A stretch of DNA of 64,000 nucleotides from assembly GCF_003253565.1 (NCBI RefSeq), contig NZ_QKUF01000023.1, positions 1 through 64,000 of the forward strand, read 5' to 3'. Numbering within the stretch: the stretch's first letter is position 1; the number at the start of each line of letters is the position of its first letter. The stretch is from Thermosporothrix hazakensis. Its GTDB lineage: Bacteria > Chloroflexota > Ktedonobacteria > Ktedonobacterales > Ktedonobacteraceae. The notes under the pieces are model-generated. The model made no database searches, was not told the DNA's origin, and worked only from the letters and a program-made list of their open reading frames with translations. Positions 1 to 8,403 of the stretch are shown piece by piece. Both the position numbers and the translations under genes were made by a program.

Positions 1-27
1 CTCTGATGGCTTCCTGCGCCATCCATC

Positions 28-47
28 CCCCTGGCTGAAGCCAGGGG
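28..47. repeat. 9-bp perfect hairpin, possible IS200/IS605-type end
   Basis: CCCCTGGCT-GA-AGCCAGGGG forms a 9-bp perfect stem with a 2-base loop, flanked by a short ATCC repeat. Hairpins of this kind sit near the ends of IS200/IS605 elements, which insert without target duplication. It lies just where the Nudix similarity stops. No transposase is visible because the window ends here, so the assignment is inference. Confidence 0.35.
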
Positions 48-65
48 CCTTCTGCCGCTTTTTGG

Positions 66-423
66 TAAAGCGAATGGCCGAATCTTTGTCCTCTTCTGCA
101 TGATATGAGATGCAAGCAAGGAAACGTTCAACGCTGGCCTGTAGCCCTGTTTCTTCATATACTTCCCGGTGTAGCGCTTCCAGCACCGTTTCATGGAACT
201 CAACGCCCCCGGTCAGAAGCCGATATACTCCTTGCGGATAGAAGGTTTTTGTGAAGGTGAGCAGGCGATCATGTGGGCGGCGTATCGCCATGCAGACTTC
301 GCGCGTGCGGTTCCCTGCCTACTGTGTCCGGTAAGTGGAGGTTCCAAATGGAACGGTACGGTGAACGAGCGGTGTGCCGAAGCGCTGCACAAGTTCCTCC
401 ATTTCCTGCTGATTGATAGTCAT
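66..423 (-). pseudogene. Nudix hydrolase, disrupted
   Basis: The minus strand starts with ATG at 423 behind AAGGAG. It encodes 34 residues, meets an in-frame TAG at 321-319, then continues in the same frame. After the stop comes a perfect Nudix box (G-x5-E-x7-RE-V-x-EE-x-G-L, about 205-135), the metal-binding core of pyrophosphohydrolases acting on nucleoside diphosphate derivatives. Homology-like sequence stops near position 66. Beyond it the frame stays open but runs into a hairpin and low-complexity sequence unlike a Nudix C-terminus. The gene therefore carries a nonsense codon and seems cut at its 3' end by an insertion or rearrangement. A shorter protein from an internal start cannot be excluded, but it would lack the N-terminal strand. 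Confidence 0.75.
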
Positions 424-884
424 GCTCGGCTCCTTTTTTGTTCAGTATACGCTTTATTGGCTTTCCTGAAAACAAGGAAAGTGCTCTCTGATTCCTCTGT
501 TCCAGCCCATTTCCTGAAAAGAAGGAGATGAGAGGGGCGGAGAGCTGTCCTTTTGGGCAGGGAATATTAGAGAGAATGGACAGGACACAGTGCTCTGTAT
601 TGAGGGTATTCTATGGATACACTTTGATGAGAGGAATGAGAAAAAAGCAATGCGAATCGACTTTTGCCGTTATATACGCTGCCTGCGCTGCCCGCCTTTC
701 GTGTTCTGAGTCTGCCTTGCATTCCTGGAACACATTGATGTTTTTGCGGTTATGAGAGCCATACAAGGAATCAGGGCAAGACTCTATGTTTCTATATATT
801 GATATATATGTTGGTATATATCAAGTTGCTTGAATGACGCTGTAGAATAGCAAACGACAGAATAGAAACAGGTAGGATCTTCCG
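424..884. promoter_or_regulatory. Intergenic region with AT-rich palindrome at 801-822
   Basis: No convincing gene is present. The notable element is GATATATA (801-808), a 6-base spacer, and TATATATC (815-822), a perfect 8-bp inverted repeat 63 bases before the drug exporter start. Such dyads are typical operators for dimeric repressors of the TetR, MarR or PadR type that control efflux pumps. No repressor gene is adjacent. Confidence 0.4.
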
Positions 885-2441
885 ATGTCAAAGAACACAA
901 AAGGTCTTGTTCTTTTCGCTCTCATGCTGGTTATGTCACTGGCAACGCTCGAATCGACGGTTATCGCGACGGCTATGCCCAGTATTGTTGCTCAACTTGG
1001 CGGGATTACACTGTATTCCTGGGCATTCTCGGCCTATCTTCTGACCTCGACAACGACCGTTCCTTTATATGGAAAGTTTGCCGACCTGTATGGTCGTAAA
1101 ATAATACTCTTTATTGGATCCGGCATTTTCTTACTTGGTTCACTGGCTTGCGCCCTTTCGCAATCAATGGAGCAATTGATTGTGTTTCGTGCGATACAGG
1201 GTATTGGAGCCGGGGCAATTATGCCACTGGTGCTGACCATCGTTGCTGATCTCTCCTCTAATCCGGAGGAGCTAGCGAAGATGCAGGGTGTGATGGGTGC
1301 TCTGTGGGGAGTCTCAAGCGTTGCAGGCCCGATGCTTGGAGGCTTGCTTGTCGACTATGCGTCGTGGCATTGGGTCTTTTACCTGAATATCCCATTGGGC
1401 ATTTTCGCGCTGATTCTTCTGTTCATCTTTTATAAAGAACAATTTGTGCGTCAGAAGCACCAGTTGGATTATGCGGGCACGATCCTGCTGACGGGAACTA
1501 TACTGGTGTTGTTGTTCGCGTTAATTCAGGGTGGAAGTGCTTGGGCATGGACATCACTGCCAAGCCTGAGCCTGTTCCTGGTTGCGTTGATTGGTGGGGT
1601 TGCGTTCTGGCTTGTTGAGCGGAAGGCCGCTGAGCCCATTCTTCCGTTCAGCCTCTTCCGCATTCGCCCGATTGCACTGGCAACGGCAGGCGGCTTCTTG
1701 CTCGGCGCGATTCTCTATGGGCTGACGACATATATTCCGCTGTTTGTGCAAGGGGTACAGGGTGATAGCGCGACGGGCGCTGGCGTTGTACTCATCCCGT
1801 ATTCTTTGAGCTGGTCTATTCTCTCGATGAGCGCGGCATTTGTGCTCAAGCGCCTGGGCTTCCGCATAATGGCGCAGGCTGGAACGTTTATTACGCTGCT
1901 TGCGGCTGTAATGATCCTGTTCTTGCAGAAGCAAACAAGCCTGATCTACCTGCTGGTAGCGATGGCGGTTATCGGTGTGGGCTTTGGCCTTGCCAATATC
2001 GTCTATACGATCATTGTGCAGCATTCGGCACCGAAGCACCTGGTTGGTGTGGCGAGCGCGTCCACGCAGTTTGTGCGGTTGCTTGGTGGAACGGTTGGTG
2101 TCGCGGCGATGGGAAGCGTGCTGAACGGGCAGATCGGGCAGCGCTTTACAGAGATAGCGGCGCATGTCCCGGCTCTGGCGGAGCAGATGCAGAAAGGGAA
2201 CTCACCCGTGACGGTTCTGCTGACTCCTGAGCTGAACGCTGCGTTCTCGTCGGACGTGCTCGATCAGCTTCGGAGCACATTCGCGCAGAGCCTGTTCTGG
2301 GTCTTCCTGCTGATGACCGTGCTGGCTCTGGTGAGCTTCCTGCTAACCTTTGGCTATCGGCGCAAAGAGCTTGAGAGCTCCTCGGCGGAGAGTGAAGAGG
2401 TGGCTGCGCAGGAACAAAAAGGCTTCGTGCCATCTCATTAA
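885..2441 (+). CDS. MFS multidrug exporter, EmrB/QacA (DHA2) family
   Basis: 518 residues, the usual length for a 14-transmembrane proton-coupled drug exporter of the inner membrane. Family motifs are visible: an LExTVIATAMPSI stretch at residues 22-34 (like LDxTIVNVALP of DHA2 proteins), motif A GKFADLYGRK at 63-72, and the antiporter motif C region GPMLGGLLVD around 148. The C-terminus is hydrophilic and glutamate-rich. The start follows GGTAGG, and an AT palindrome lies upstream. The gene stands alone, ended by a hairpin at 2450. Substrate unknown; drugs, dyes or antibiotics are the family's usual cargo. Confidence 0.93.
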   Translation: MSKNTKGLVLFALMLVMSLATLESTVIATAMPSIVAQLGGITLYSWAFSAYLLTSTTTVPLYGKFADLYGRKIILFIGSGIFLLGSLACALSQSMEQLIVFRAIQGIGAGAIMPLVLTIVADLSSNPEELAKMQGVMGALWGVSSVAGPMLGGLLVDYASWHWVFYLNIPLGIFALILLFIFYKEQFVRQKHQLDYAGTILLTGTILVLLFALIQGGSAWAWTSLPSLSLFLVALIGGVAFWLVERKAAEPILPFSLFRIRPIALATAGGFLLGAILYGLTTYIPLFVQGVQGDSATGAGVVLIPYSLSWSILSMSAAFVLKRLGFRIMAQAGTFITLLAAVMILFLQKQTSLIYLLVAMAVIGVGFGLANIVYTIIVQHSAPKHLVGVASASTQFVRLLGGTVGVAAMGSVLNGQIGQRFTEIAAHVPALAEQMQKGNSPVTVLLTPELNAAFSSDVLDQLRSTFAQSLFWVFLLMTVLALVSFLLTFGYRRKELESSSAESEEVAAQEQKGFVPSH

Positions 2442-2449
2442 GCTTCCAA

Positions 2450-2506
2450 AGAAGGCTGACAGACACAGAGATGCACTCTGTTGTCGTCAGCCCTTCTCTT
2501 TTTTTG
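2450..2506 (+). terminator. Rho-independent terminator of the MFS gene
   Basis: Inverted halves GAAGGCTGAC (2451-2460) and GTCAGCCCTTC (2485-2495, one-base bulge) precede a T-rich tract ending at 2505. Confidence 0.7.
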
Positions 2507-2572
2507 GGGAGAGAGAAACCAATGCATGAGCCTATGCAGATAACGTAGAAATATTCCTGTATTTCGATTTGG

Positions 2573-3045
2573 TTAGATCAGGCCGACCGCGACAACCGGC
2601 CCGGTCGCGACGATTGCGACAAGCGTTCGTAGCGCGTGAAGCTGCATCCAGCGCGAGTTTGGTCCCTGATAGCGCGTGCGCTGTTGCTCAATCTCAGCGG
2701 CGGGTGTGGTGGTCAGGTCAATGGTCTCCACTTGCTTCTTGATAGGGATATTCCCCGATGCCGATAGATCCGACGATATGCAGGATCGCCGCAATCACCG
2801 GCAGCCAGAAGGCTGGATCTTCCCGAAGCAGAAACGCTGCTACTGGCAGGATGATTGCCGGACTGAAGAAGCAGAAAAGGAAGATCGGGTTCTCTATTTT
2901 CTGATCTCGATCATCATTTTAATATGCTGTGTCGCTTCCATTGCTCGCAGTGCCGGTACAATGGCAACCGGGAAGGCAAAGAAGACGCCAGCACACAGGC
3001 CGGTGCATATTCCTCCGAGAAGAATCAGCAGCGTTGACAGTAGCA
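2573..3045 (-). pseudogene. DUF1772 (anthrone-oxygenase-like) membrane protein, frameshifted
   Basis: Three minus-strand segments in different frames together give a DUF1772-type small membrane protein. They are an N-terminal helix from ATG at 3045 (ending ATQHIKMMIEI), a middle part with IENPIFLF and two hydrophobic helices, and a C-terminal part with NIPIKKQVETID and W-x-x-LHALRT ending at 2573. Frame changes fall near 2895-2900 (AAAA run) and 2752-2756 (GGGG run). Both are at homopolymers, so slippage mutation or sequencing indels are possible. Two events make a functional product unlikely. The family resembles the oxygenase that converts anthrones in polyketide pathways, but most bacterial members have no known role. 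Confidence 0.65.
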
Positions 3046-3423
3046 TCCTGTTTTGAATAGCTCCTCTCGATAGCCGTTCTGGCTCGAAGTCGATAAGAAA
3101 AGGTGGTGGTGGGTCTTATCAGGCTGGTTCAGGGTGTAGGCGGCTTCTACCAGAGGTGGATATCCTTGCCCTAAGGTTCACTGGTGTGGGGGGTGCGCGT
3201 GAAGTTGAGCAAAGCCGCTCTCCGACGGACTTGACTCGCAAGAGCGCCCCAATAGTTCAGTACCGTGACGGCTTCATTATCCACATGAGGTACCTCAGGA
3301 GAATACGAACGACGCAATTGTACAAACTGTGAGCATTTCACTATTTCTTTTCTGTCACCTATGCTATAGTAGCTGCGCCTGAATCTCTTGTATAGGTAAA
3401 TATTAGTATGAAAGGATGAAGCA
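3046..3423. other. Intergenic region without recognised gene
   Basis: I see no coding sequence, RNA gene or convincing terminator here. The last 60 bases are AT-rich and carry the ribosome binding site AAAGGATG of the next gene. Confidence 0.5.
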
Positions 3424-3993
3424 ATGTATCGCAGTTCCTGTAGCTGTCCTGTTGATGGTCATGATGATATGATCCAGAAAGTTTCGGGAATCATAGATCA
3501 GGAGACCGTGAATACCAGCGGTTCCACCTTCTACGCTGGCAGGGCCTACCACGACAATCGAACCAAAAGCGATATATCAATGACTGGCTTTTCTTCCAGC
3601 ACCAGTCAGAGTTCGTTGGCACAGATGCTCTCGTTCCCTCCGCTTGATGTGACCATGTATAATCTTTTTCTCTTCCTCAGTTGGGGAGCAGGCATCCCCT
3701 TACTGGTATTTGGGGGACCCTGTGTATGCTCGTCGGGGAATGGTGCAGCGATGCTTTTCATGCTCCTCCTTTTGGGGGGAGTGATCCTGGCAATTGTTAT
3801 GCTAGAAAAGAAGAAGAGACAATACCTGCAAAAGTGGCAACCGCACTGGGCTCGTGCCCGTTATGTCTGGGAATCACTGTACTACTGTCGACGTCATCAT
3901 ATTGTCTTTGTGCCTGAGACCGGTGAATACGCGCCTGCCGGGCAAACGAAACGCTTCATCTTCGATGCTCAACCGCCCTCGCAGCGCATGTAA
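3424..3993 (+). CDS. Predicted membrane protein, unknown function
   Basis: 189 residues. The first 75 are polar and rich in Ser and Thr. Two hydrophobic helices follow (about 80-100 and 108-127), then a positively charged segment EKKKRQYLQKWQ that should face the cytoplasm. A C-terminal part reads W-x-SLYYCRRHHIVFVPETGEY. The pattern of a Trp/Tyr-Cys strand followed by VFxPETGE looks like a small beta-rich cytoplasmic tail, but I cannot name a family. ATG follows GAAAGGATG. It is monocistronic, with a strong hairpin at 4081. Confidence 0.65.
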   Translation: MYRSSCSCPVDGHDDMIQKVSGIIDQETVNTSGSTFYAGRAYHDNRTKSDISMTGFSSSTSQSSLAQMLSFPPLDVTMYNLFLFLSWGAGIPLLVFGGPCVCSSGNGAAMLFMLLLLGGVILAIVMLEKKKRQYLQKWQPHWARARYVWESLYYCRRHHIVFVPETGEYAPAGQTKRFIFDAQPPSQRM

Positions 3994-4080
3994 AGCCAGA
4001 ACTACTACGCCTTGCTACCCACCTCAGCAACTCCTGCGAGAGGTGAAGGCATATCATTGATCGGATATCACTTCCTATTT

Positions 4081-4122
4081 TGATCAGTCCACAGGGTCAT
4101 CTCTCGGCCAGTGGACTGATCA
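4081..4122 (+). terminator. Strong hairpin, probable terminator
   Basis: TGATCAGTCCAC (4081-4092) pairs perfectly with GTGGACTGATCA (4111-4122), giving a 12-bp stem and 18-base loop. It lies 90 bases after the membrane protein gene. There is no clear T tract, so factor-assisted termination or another role is possible. Confidence 0.5.
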
Positions 4123-4516
4123 GCAGCCTTTCCCAACCGAAATGTGCTCACGGTGTCAACGAGAGCGCAAGCTTTGAACTGGCAAGCAGGCATTGTGAGG
4201 CAATCTCACAACGTTTATTCGGCGGCATTTCTGCTCTCCCTTAGGAGCGCATTGTTCCATGAACATCTGTGCTGGCAGGGTCTCCATCCGCTGATAGAGC
4301 GCGGCACCGCTCTTGTGTCGCCTGTGAGTGGGCCCATCTGAGGCCTGTGGAGAGGGTAACGTGCTCGTTCTGGCATGAGAAGTCTCCGCTCGCAATGGGT
4401 GGCTTGTCTGCTTTGTCGTACGTCTACAAGCCGCTCTCTGGTAATAGTGCTAGACCGGTGGGTCAGGCAGAAGAGAGCCTGAAAGAAGCTGCTTGCTTCC
4501 AGGCGGGCTGATGCGC
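4123..4516. other. Intergenic region without recognised gene
   Basis: Several short open frames exist on both strands but none has a ribosome binding site or recognisable sequence. An imperfect hairpin (GCCTG..GAAGC / GCTTC..CAGGC, about 4478-4506) lies at the 3' end of the stress-protein gene and may terminate it. Confidence 0.4.
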
Positions 4517-5005
4517 TTAGCGTGGGGGAAGCTGGCTCACGGCATCGCTTCGGGGGCGAAGGAGCAGCACCGGACAGGGCGCATGATCGAGCACAAACCG
4601 CGCCACATGCCCGACTGACTTTGGTCCCGGCGGGCTGGCCGTTTCCAGCGATCCGCGAGAACAGAGAACAACAATGTCGGCCTGCCACTCCTGAGCCACA
4701 CGAACAATCTCGCGCTCGGGCCGCCCGGTACGCTCAATCTTTTCCGCGCCATCGAGTGAGCGGCTCCCTTCCTCAAGGATCTCATGTGCTGTCATTTCCA
4801 CCGCTTTTCGCATCTGTTCGCGGCGCGGCTGCGGCGGGCGCGGTGGGCGAAGGAAACGGATGCGCTGGTGTTCTATCTGCATCTCGGGGCCTATATCGGT
4901 GACATAGAGAACCGCCAGTGTTCGTTCTTCCGCTCGAAGCATATTTTTTACTGCATCACGTATCTGCTCGTTGTTCGTTCCATCCAGACAACACAGGATG
5001 CGCAT
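4517..5005 (-). CDS. Universal stress protein (UspA) family
   Basis: 162 residues beginning MRILCCLDGT, the first beta strand of the Usp Rossmann-like fold. The ATG at 5005 is preceded by AGGAGGG; longer upstream frames lack this signal. The middle has a His/Arg-rich insertion (about residues 48-66) and a helix AVEMTAHEILEEG. The end reads ADIVVLCSRGS, then SVGHVARFVLDHAPCPVLLLRP, the usual G-x(9)-G-S/T-V type nucleotide-binding end of the family. It starts 11 bases after the ArsB-like gene stops and is probably cotranscribed, which suggests a regulatory or protective role linked to that transporter. Confidence 0.85.
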   Translation of the reverse strand: MRILCCLDGTNNEQIRDAVKNMLRAEERTLAVLYVTDIGPEMQIEHQRIRFLRPPRPPQPRREQMRKAVEMTAHEILEEGSRSLDGAEKIERTGRPEREIVRVAQEWQADIVVLCSRGSLETASPPGPKSVGHVARFVLDHAPCPVLLLRPRSDAVSQLPPR

Positions 5006-5016
5006 AGAATACCCTC

Positions 5017-6306
5017 CTATAACAAAAGCCAGATAGTGACTGCACCCGCTAACAACATCAGCGGCGTCACAAGAATACCCACTTTGAAGTAATCCAGTCC
5101 TGTCACCTCCAGGTTGCGGCGGCGCAAGATGAGCAGCCAGAGCACTGTAGCCAGCGAGCCAACTGTGGTAACGTTGGGGCCCAGATCGCAACCGAAGATT
5201 GTTGCCGCGATCAGCCCTTTCTGGACGACTGGCGTGACATGGGGCAGGTGGCTGAGCGAGGAAACCATGACCACCGCCATCGGCACGTTATTGATCAGGT
5301 TGGTCCCGAGCACAGTTCCCAGGGTAGTTATTGCGACGGCTCCCAGGGTGGTTCCACCGGAAAGCTGAAGAAGCAACTGACCGAACTGTTCCGTCAGACC
5401 GGTATTTTCCAGCGCCTGCACCAGAATAAACATCCCGGCGATAAAGCCGAAGATGGCCCAGGAAATCTGCTTTCCGGTTTCTCGGAACGTGCTTTGTTTC
5501 CAGTATAAGGCACCTACAAGCAGGGCAAGAGCGCCCGCCATCGCGACCAGAGAGAGCGGCACCCGCAATGCCGACGCTCCGATATAACAGAGAGCAACCA
5601 GGCTCAGCACGACACAGGTATAGCGGAAATAGCCCTGATGTTGAATCGCCTCCGCTGCTGTGGGCAGGCGCTGGTTCTCAAAACCACCGCGCAACTGCCT
5701 GCGATAGAGCCCGAAAAACACCACCATATTGAGCCCGATAACAACAAGACTCGGGACAAACAGCAGGCGCAAAAACGTCCAGAGGTCGAGTGGAAACGCC
5801 GACAAAACGATGATGTTGATGGGGTTGCTGACCGGAAGCAGGAAAGAAGCCGTATCGGCAATAAATGTACAGGCGAAGAGATACGGGAGCACCGGGAGTC
5901 GCAGACGGGTGGTTAGGCTGTAGAGAATCGGAGTCAGGATGAGGGCCGTCGCGTCGTTTGAAAAGAACATCGAGATCAGGCTACCGAGCAGAAATGTATT
6001 GAAAAAGAGCCGTTTCCGGCTTCCTCCCGAGATCTTCGCGGTCATGACAGCTAACCAGTCGAAGAAGCCCGCGCTTTCCGCAAGGGCCGAGATGCTCATC
6101 ATGCCAAGAAAAAAGAAAAACGTGTTCCAATCCTGTAGCAGGCGCAATAGAGCCGCTTCGGGGGTAATCAACCCGAGAAGGAGGAGGAGTGCCGCGCCGG
6201 CCAGTGCAATGAGCGCCTCGTTGAGTTTCCAGGGGCGCAGCATGACCCCGAGCAGCACCAACCCTGTAATCAGCACGATCAGCACAGTCTTGATCGCATG
6301 GGGCAC
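5017..6306 (-). CDS. ArsB/NhaD-type (ion transporter superfamily) permease
   Basis: 429 residues with about 11-12 hydrophobic helices. SNDATALILTPI and TFIADTASFLLPVSNPINI match the paired signature helices of arsenite/antimonite efflux ArsB and related SLC13-like carriers. A second copy appears late as NLINNVPMAVVM and GCDLGPNVTTVGSLATVL, the inverted-repeat half. Length equals ArsB (about 430). The start appears to be GTG at 6306 with a weak ribosome binding site. The following gene is a Usp protein, not arsR or arsC, so arsenite as substrate is only one option. Na+ or dicarboxylate exchange are others. Confidence 0.8.
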   Translation of the reverse strand: MPHAIKTVLIVLITGLVLLGVMLRPWKLNEALIALAGAALLLLLGLITPEAALLRLLQDWNTFFFFLGMMSISALAESAGFFDWLAVMTAKISGGSRKRLFFNTFLLGSLISMFFSNDATALILTPILYSLTTRLRLPVLPYLFACTFIADTASFLLPVSNPINIIVLSAFPLDLWTFLRLLFVPSLVVIGLNMVVFFGLYRRQLRGGFENQRLPTAAEAIQHQGYFRYTCVVLSLVALCYIGASALRVPLSLVAMAGALALLVGALYWKQSTFRETGKQISWAIFGFIAGMFILVQALENTGLTEQFGQLLLQLSGGTTLGAVAITTLGTVLGTNLINNVPMAVVMVSSLSHLPHVTPVVQKGLIAATIFGCDLGPNVTTVGSLATVLWLLILRRRNLEVTGLDYFKVGILVTPLMLLAGAVTIWLLL

Positions 6307-6646
6307 CGAAAGAATAATAGCATATCACTCGCCTCTTCACTGTCACTGTTCTGTCTTCTTTGAGAACGCTTGTAAGAGGGGCTGAGACTCACGTGATTCT
6401 GCGATTATTTTATCATGATCTCGATGCTCCGACCCTACCAGGGGCGGCGAGAGCTTACTGTATATCGTGGATGGCGTGGCTACCGGGGCGCTATCCAGTC
6501 AACCTTGCTCAGGGGTTCCACGTTCGCGCGGCATATCGCTCTATGGAAGAGGATAAGCCGAGGGGCAAGCGCGTTGTGCCGATATATAAGGAAGCGGAGC
6601 CGTTTCGCTAAAGGATGCACCCTTTGCCAGACTGCTCCAGTCTCAC
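6307..6646. other. Intergenic region without recognised gene
   Basis: Only short frames without start signals. It probably contains the promoter of the ArsB-like/Usp operon on the minus strand. Confidence 0.4.
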
Positions 6647-7000
6647 CTATTCTGCAATAAACTGGCGAAAGTAAGCGACCGTAGTGGAAACGGCGTCGTT
6701 GCCATGCAGCATCTCAAGCCCCTCGGCGGTCAGGAGAGCCGCTTTTCTGGCGCGTTCAAACATTGCTTGCTCGTAAGCATGAAGCGCCTCGTCGAGCGTG
6801 GTGTGCTGAACGAGCGCCTCTGCCAGCTCAAGTGCATCCTTCATCGCTCCATTAACGCCCTGACCCGCGAACGGCGGCATCAGGTGGGCCGCGTCTCCGA
6901 GCAAGGTGACACCTGGACGGCCCGGCCAGGGTAGCCCGGTTGGAAGCATGTAGAGCGGTCTGGTTGTAATCTTATCACTGCTGACATGGATCAAATTCTG
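6647..7000 (-). pseudogene. C-terminal remnant of TetX-like FAD monooxygenase
   Basis: The minus strand encodes RPLYMLPTGLPW then GVTLLGDAAHLMPPFAGQGV, the FAD ribityl-binding motif (GDAAH-x-M-P-P-x-x-GQG) of class A flavoprotein monooxygenases close to the TetX/aromatic hydroxylase branch. A normal C-terminal helix and stop at 6647 follow. The N-terminal two thirds, including the GxGxxG dinucleotide fold, are missing. Sequence upstream of about 7000 belongs to another gene fragment on the opposite strand. It cannot make an active enzyme. Confidence 0.8.
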
Positions 7001-7002
7001 TT

Positions 7003-7128
7003 CTGGCAAAAGCGATTCTTGAAGCTCAGGAGCGCTCACCAGATGAGACGTTCCGCTTTGGACTGACACGGGTGCTGGAGGGTATTGCTGCCTATGCCGA
7101 CGCGCAACGTGCTCAGAACCACCAGTAG
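7003..7128 (+). pseudogene. C-terminal remnant of TetR-type repressor
   Basis: The plus strand between the monooxygenase remnant and chrA reads KAILEAQERS, then PDETFRFGLTRVLEGIAAY, then stop at 7128. The ERSPDETFRFGL...G pattern is typical of the last two helices of TetR_C repressors. The DNA-binding domain is absent. Monooxygenases of this kind are commonly paired with a divergent TetR gene, so the two fragments look like the outer ends of one such pair joined by a deletion. Confidence 0.7.
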
Positions 7129-8258
7129 CGTAGCAGTCCGATTGCAGCTCCCGCAAGAATCAGCCAGGCCGAATTGACGTTCCAGCGCAACAGGATAAGC
7201 AGCGCACCGAGCGCGATTCCCCAGGTCAATGGATCAGGAAGCGCCTGTTGCCCCAGTTGTAAAAGCACGCCTCCCATCAACGCAAAGGCCGCAGTATTTA
7301 TCCCATCCAGTACCAGCGAGGTCCATACGAAGCGCCGAAGTGTGCTTGCCAGCCGATGTATCAGCCCCACAAAGATGAACGATGGGAGAAAGATGCCAAG
7401 TGTTGCCAGCAATGCGCCCTGCCAGCCCGCGATGAGATAGCCAATAAAGGTCGAGGTGGTGAACACAGGGCCGGGCGTGAACTGTCCGACCGTGATCGCG
7501 TCCAGGAGCTGCTGATCTGTGAGCCAGTGAAGCGACAGCACGAAATCGTCGCGCAGAAAGGCCAGCAGTACATAGCCGCTTCCATACAGGATCGCGCCAA
7601 TTTTCAGAAAGGTGAGGAAAAGCGTAAGCAAGCCTTCAGGGGTGGCGTGCATGGGTGCGAACAGCAGCAGCGATGGTAGTGAGAATGAGAACAGGTGCAG
7701 TTTTCTGCCAAGCATCCGCAACAGTGCATAGGCGATTCCTCCGCCGAAAAGCACAAGTACTTCGTTGACATTGAGCAGGTAGAGTCCCATCAGAAGCGCC
7801 GCCATCACCACAGCAAACCAGCCGCGCAGAACCGTTTTCCCCAGCCCCCATAGCGATACGGCGACAATCGCGATGATGACCGGTTTAATGCCATAGAGCA
7901 GCCAGCCTACCTGTGGGAGTGAGCCAAAAGTCACATAAGCCCAGGCAAACGCCAGTACGATGAGCATTGCCGGAACGATAAAACAGACTCCCGCTACGAT
8001 CAGCCCGGGCCAGCCAGCCCGTACATAGCCCAGGTGAATCGCCAGCTCGGTCGAGTTCGGACCAGGAATCAGGTTCACGACACCGAGCAGGTCAAGGAAA
8101 GTCTGATCATCCACCCACCGACGCCGCCTGACGACCTCCTCACGCATCATGGCGATATGGGCCGCCGGTCCTCCAAAAGCCGTGCAGCCAAGTCGCAAAA
8201 AGACCCCGGCAACCTCAGCCAGACGCCCTCTATGGTTCAACTGCTTGCTTTCGCTCAT
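7113..8258 (-). CDS. chrA: Chromate transporter ChrA
   Basis: 381 residues with two CHR domains, as in long-chain ChrA proteins of about 400 residues that expel chromate across the inner membrane. The first domain has FLRLGCTAFGGPAAHIAMM and the conserved GPNSTELAIHLGY. The second repeats this as ITVGQFTPGPVFTTSTFIGY. I chose ATG at 8258 because AGGAAAGGA lies 6 bases upstream; an ATG at 8264 would leave no spacing. The 3' end overlaps the TetR remnant convergently by 16 bases. No ChrB regulator is nearby. Confidence 0.92.
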   Translation of the reverse strand: MSESKQLNHRGRLAEVAGVFLRLGCTAFGGPAAHIAMMREEVVRRRRWVDDQTFLDLLGVVNLIPGPNSTELAIHLGYVRAGWPGLIVAGVCFIVPAMLIVLAFAWAYVTFGSLPQVGWLLYGIKPVIIAIVAVSLWGLGKTVLRGWFAVVMAALLMGLYLLNVNEVLVLFGGGIAYALLRMLGRKLHLFSFSLPSLLLFAPMHATPEGLLTLFLTFLKIGAILYGSGYVLLAFLRDDFVLSLHWLTDQQLLDAITVGQFTPGPVFTTSTFIGYLIAGWQGALLATLGIFLPSFIFVGLIHRLASTLRRFVWTSLVLDGINTAAFALMGGVLLQLGQQALPDPLTWGIALGALLILLRWNVNSAWLILAGAAIGLLRYWWF

Positions 8259-8403
8259 AGGCATTCCTTTCCTGCATCATATTCCCCTATCATCATAGCA
8301 CAGCAGCCCGAACCTCTGCCGTATTGAGGCATATCGATTTGATGGCTTTGTATACTGTAATGGAGATGTACCTTGCGCTTCGTTTCTAGAAAGGAATCTG
8401 CCT

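Noticed and set aside
193-755. Two plus-strand open frames of 112 and 75 codons
   Set aside because: They oppose the Nudix remnant or lie in non-coding DNA, have no ribosome binding site and no protein-like pattern.
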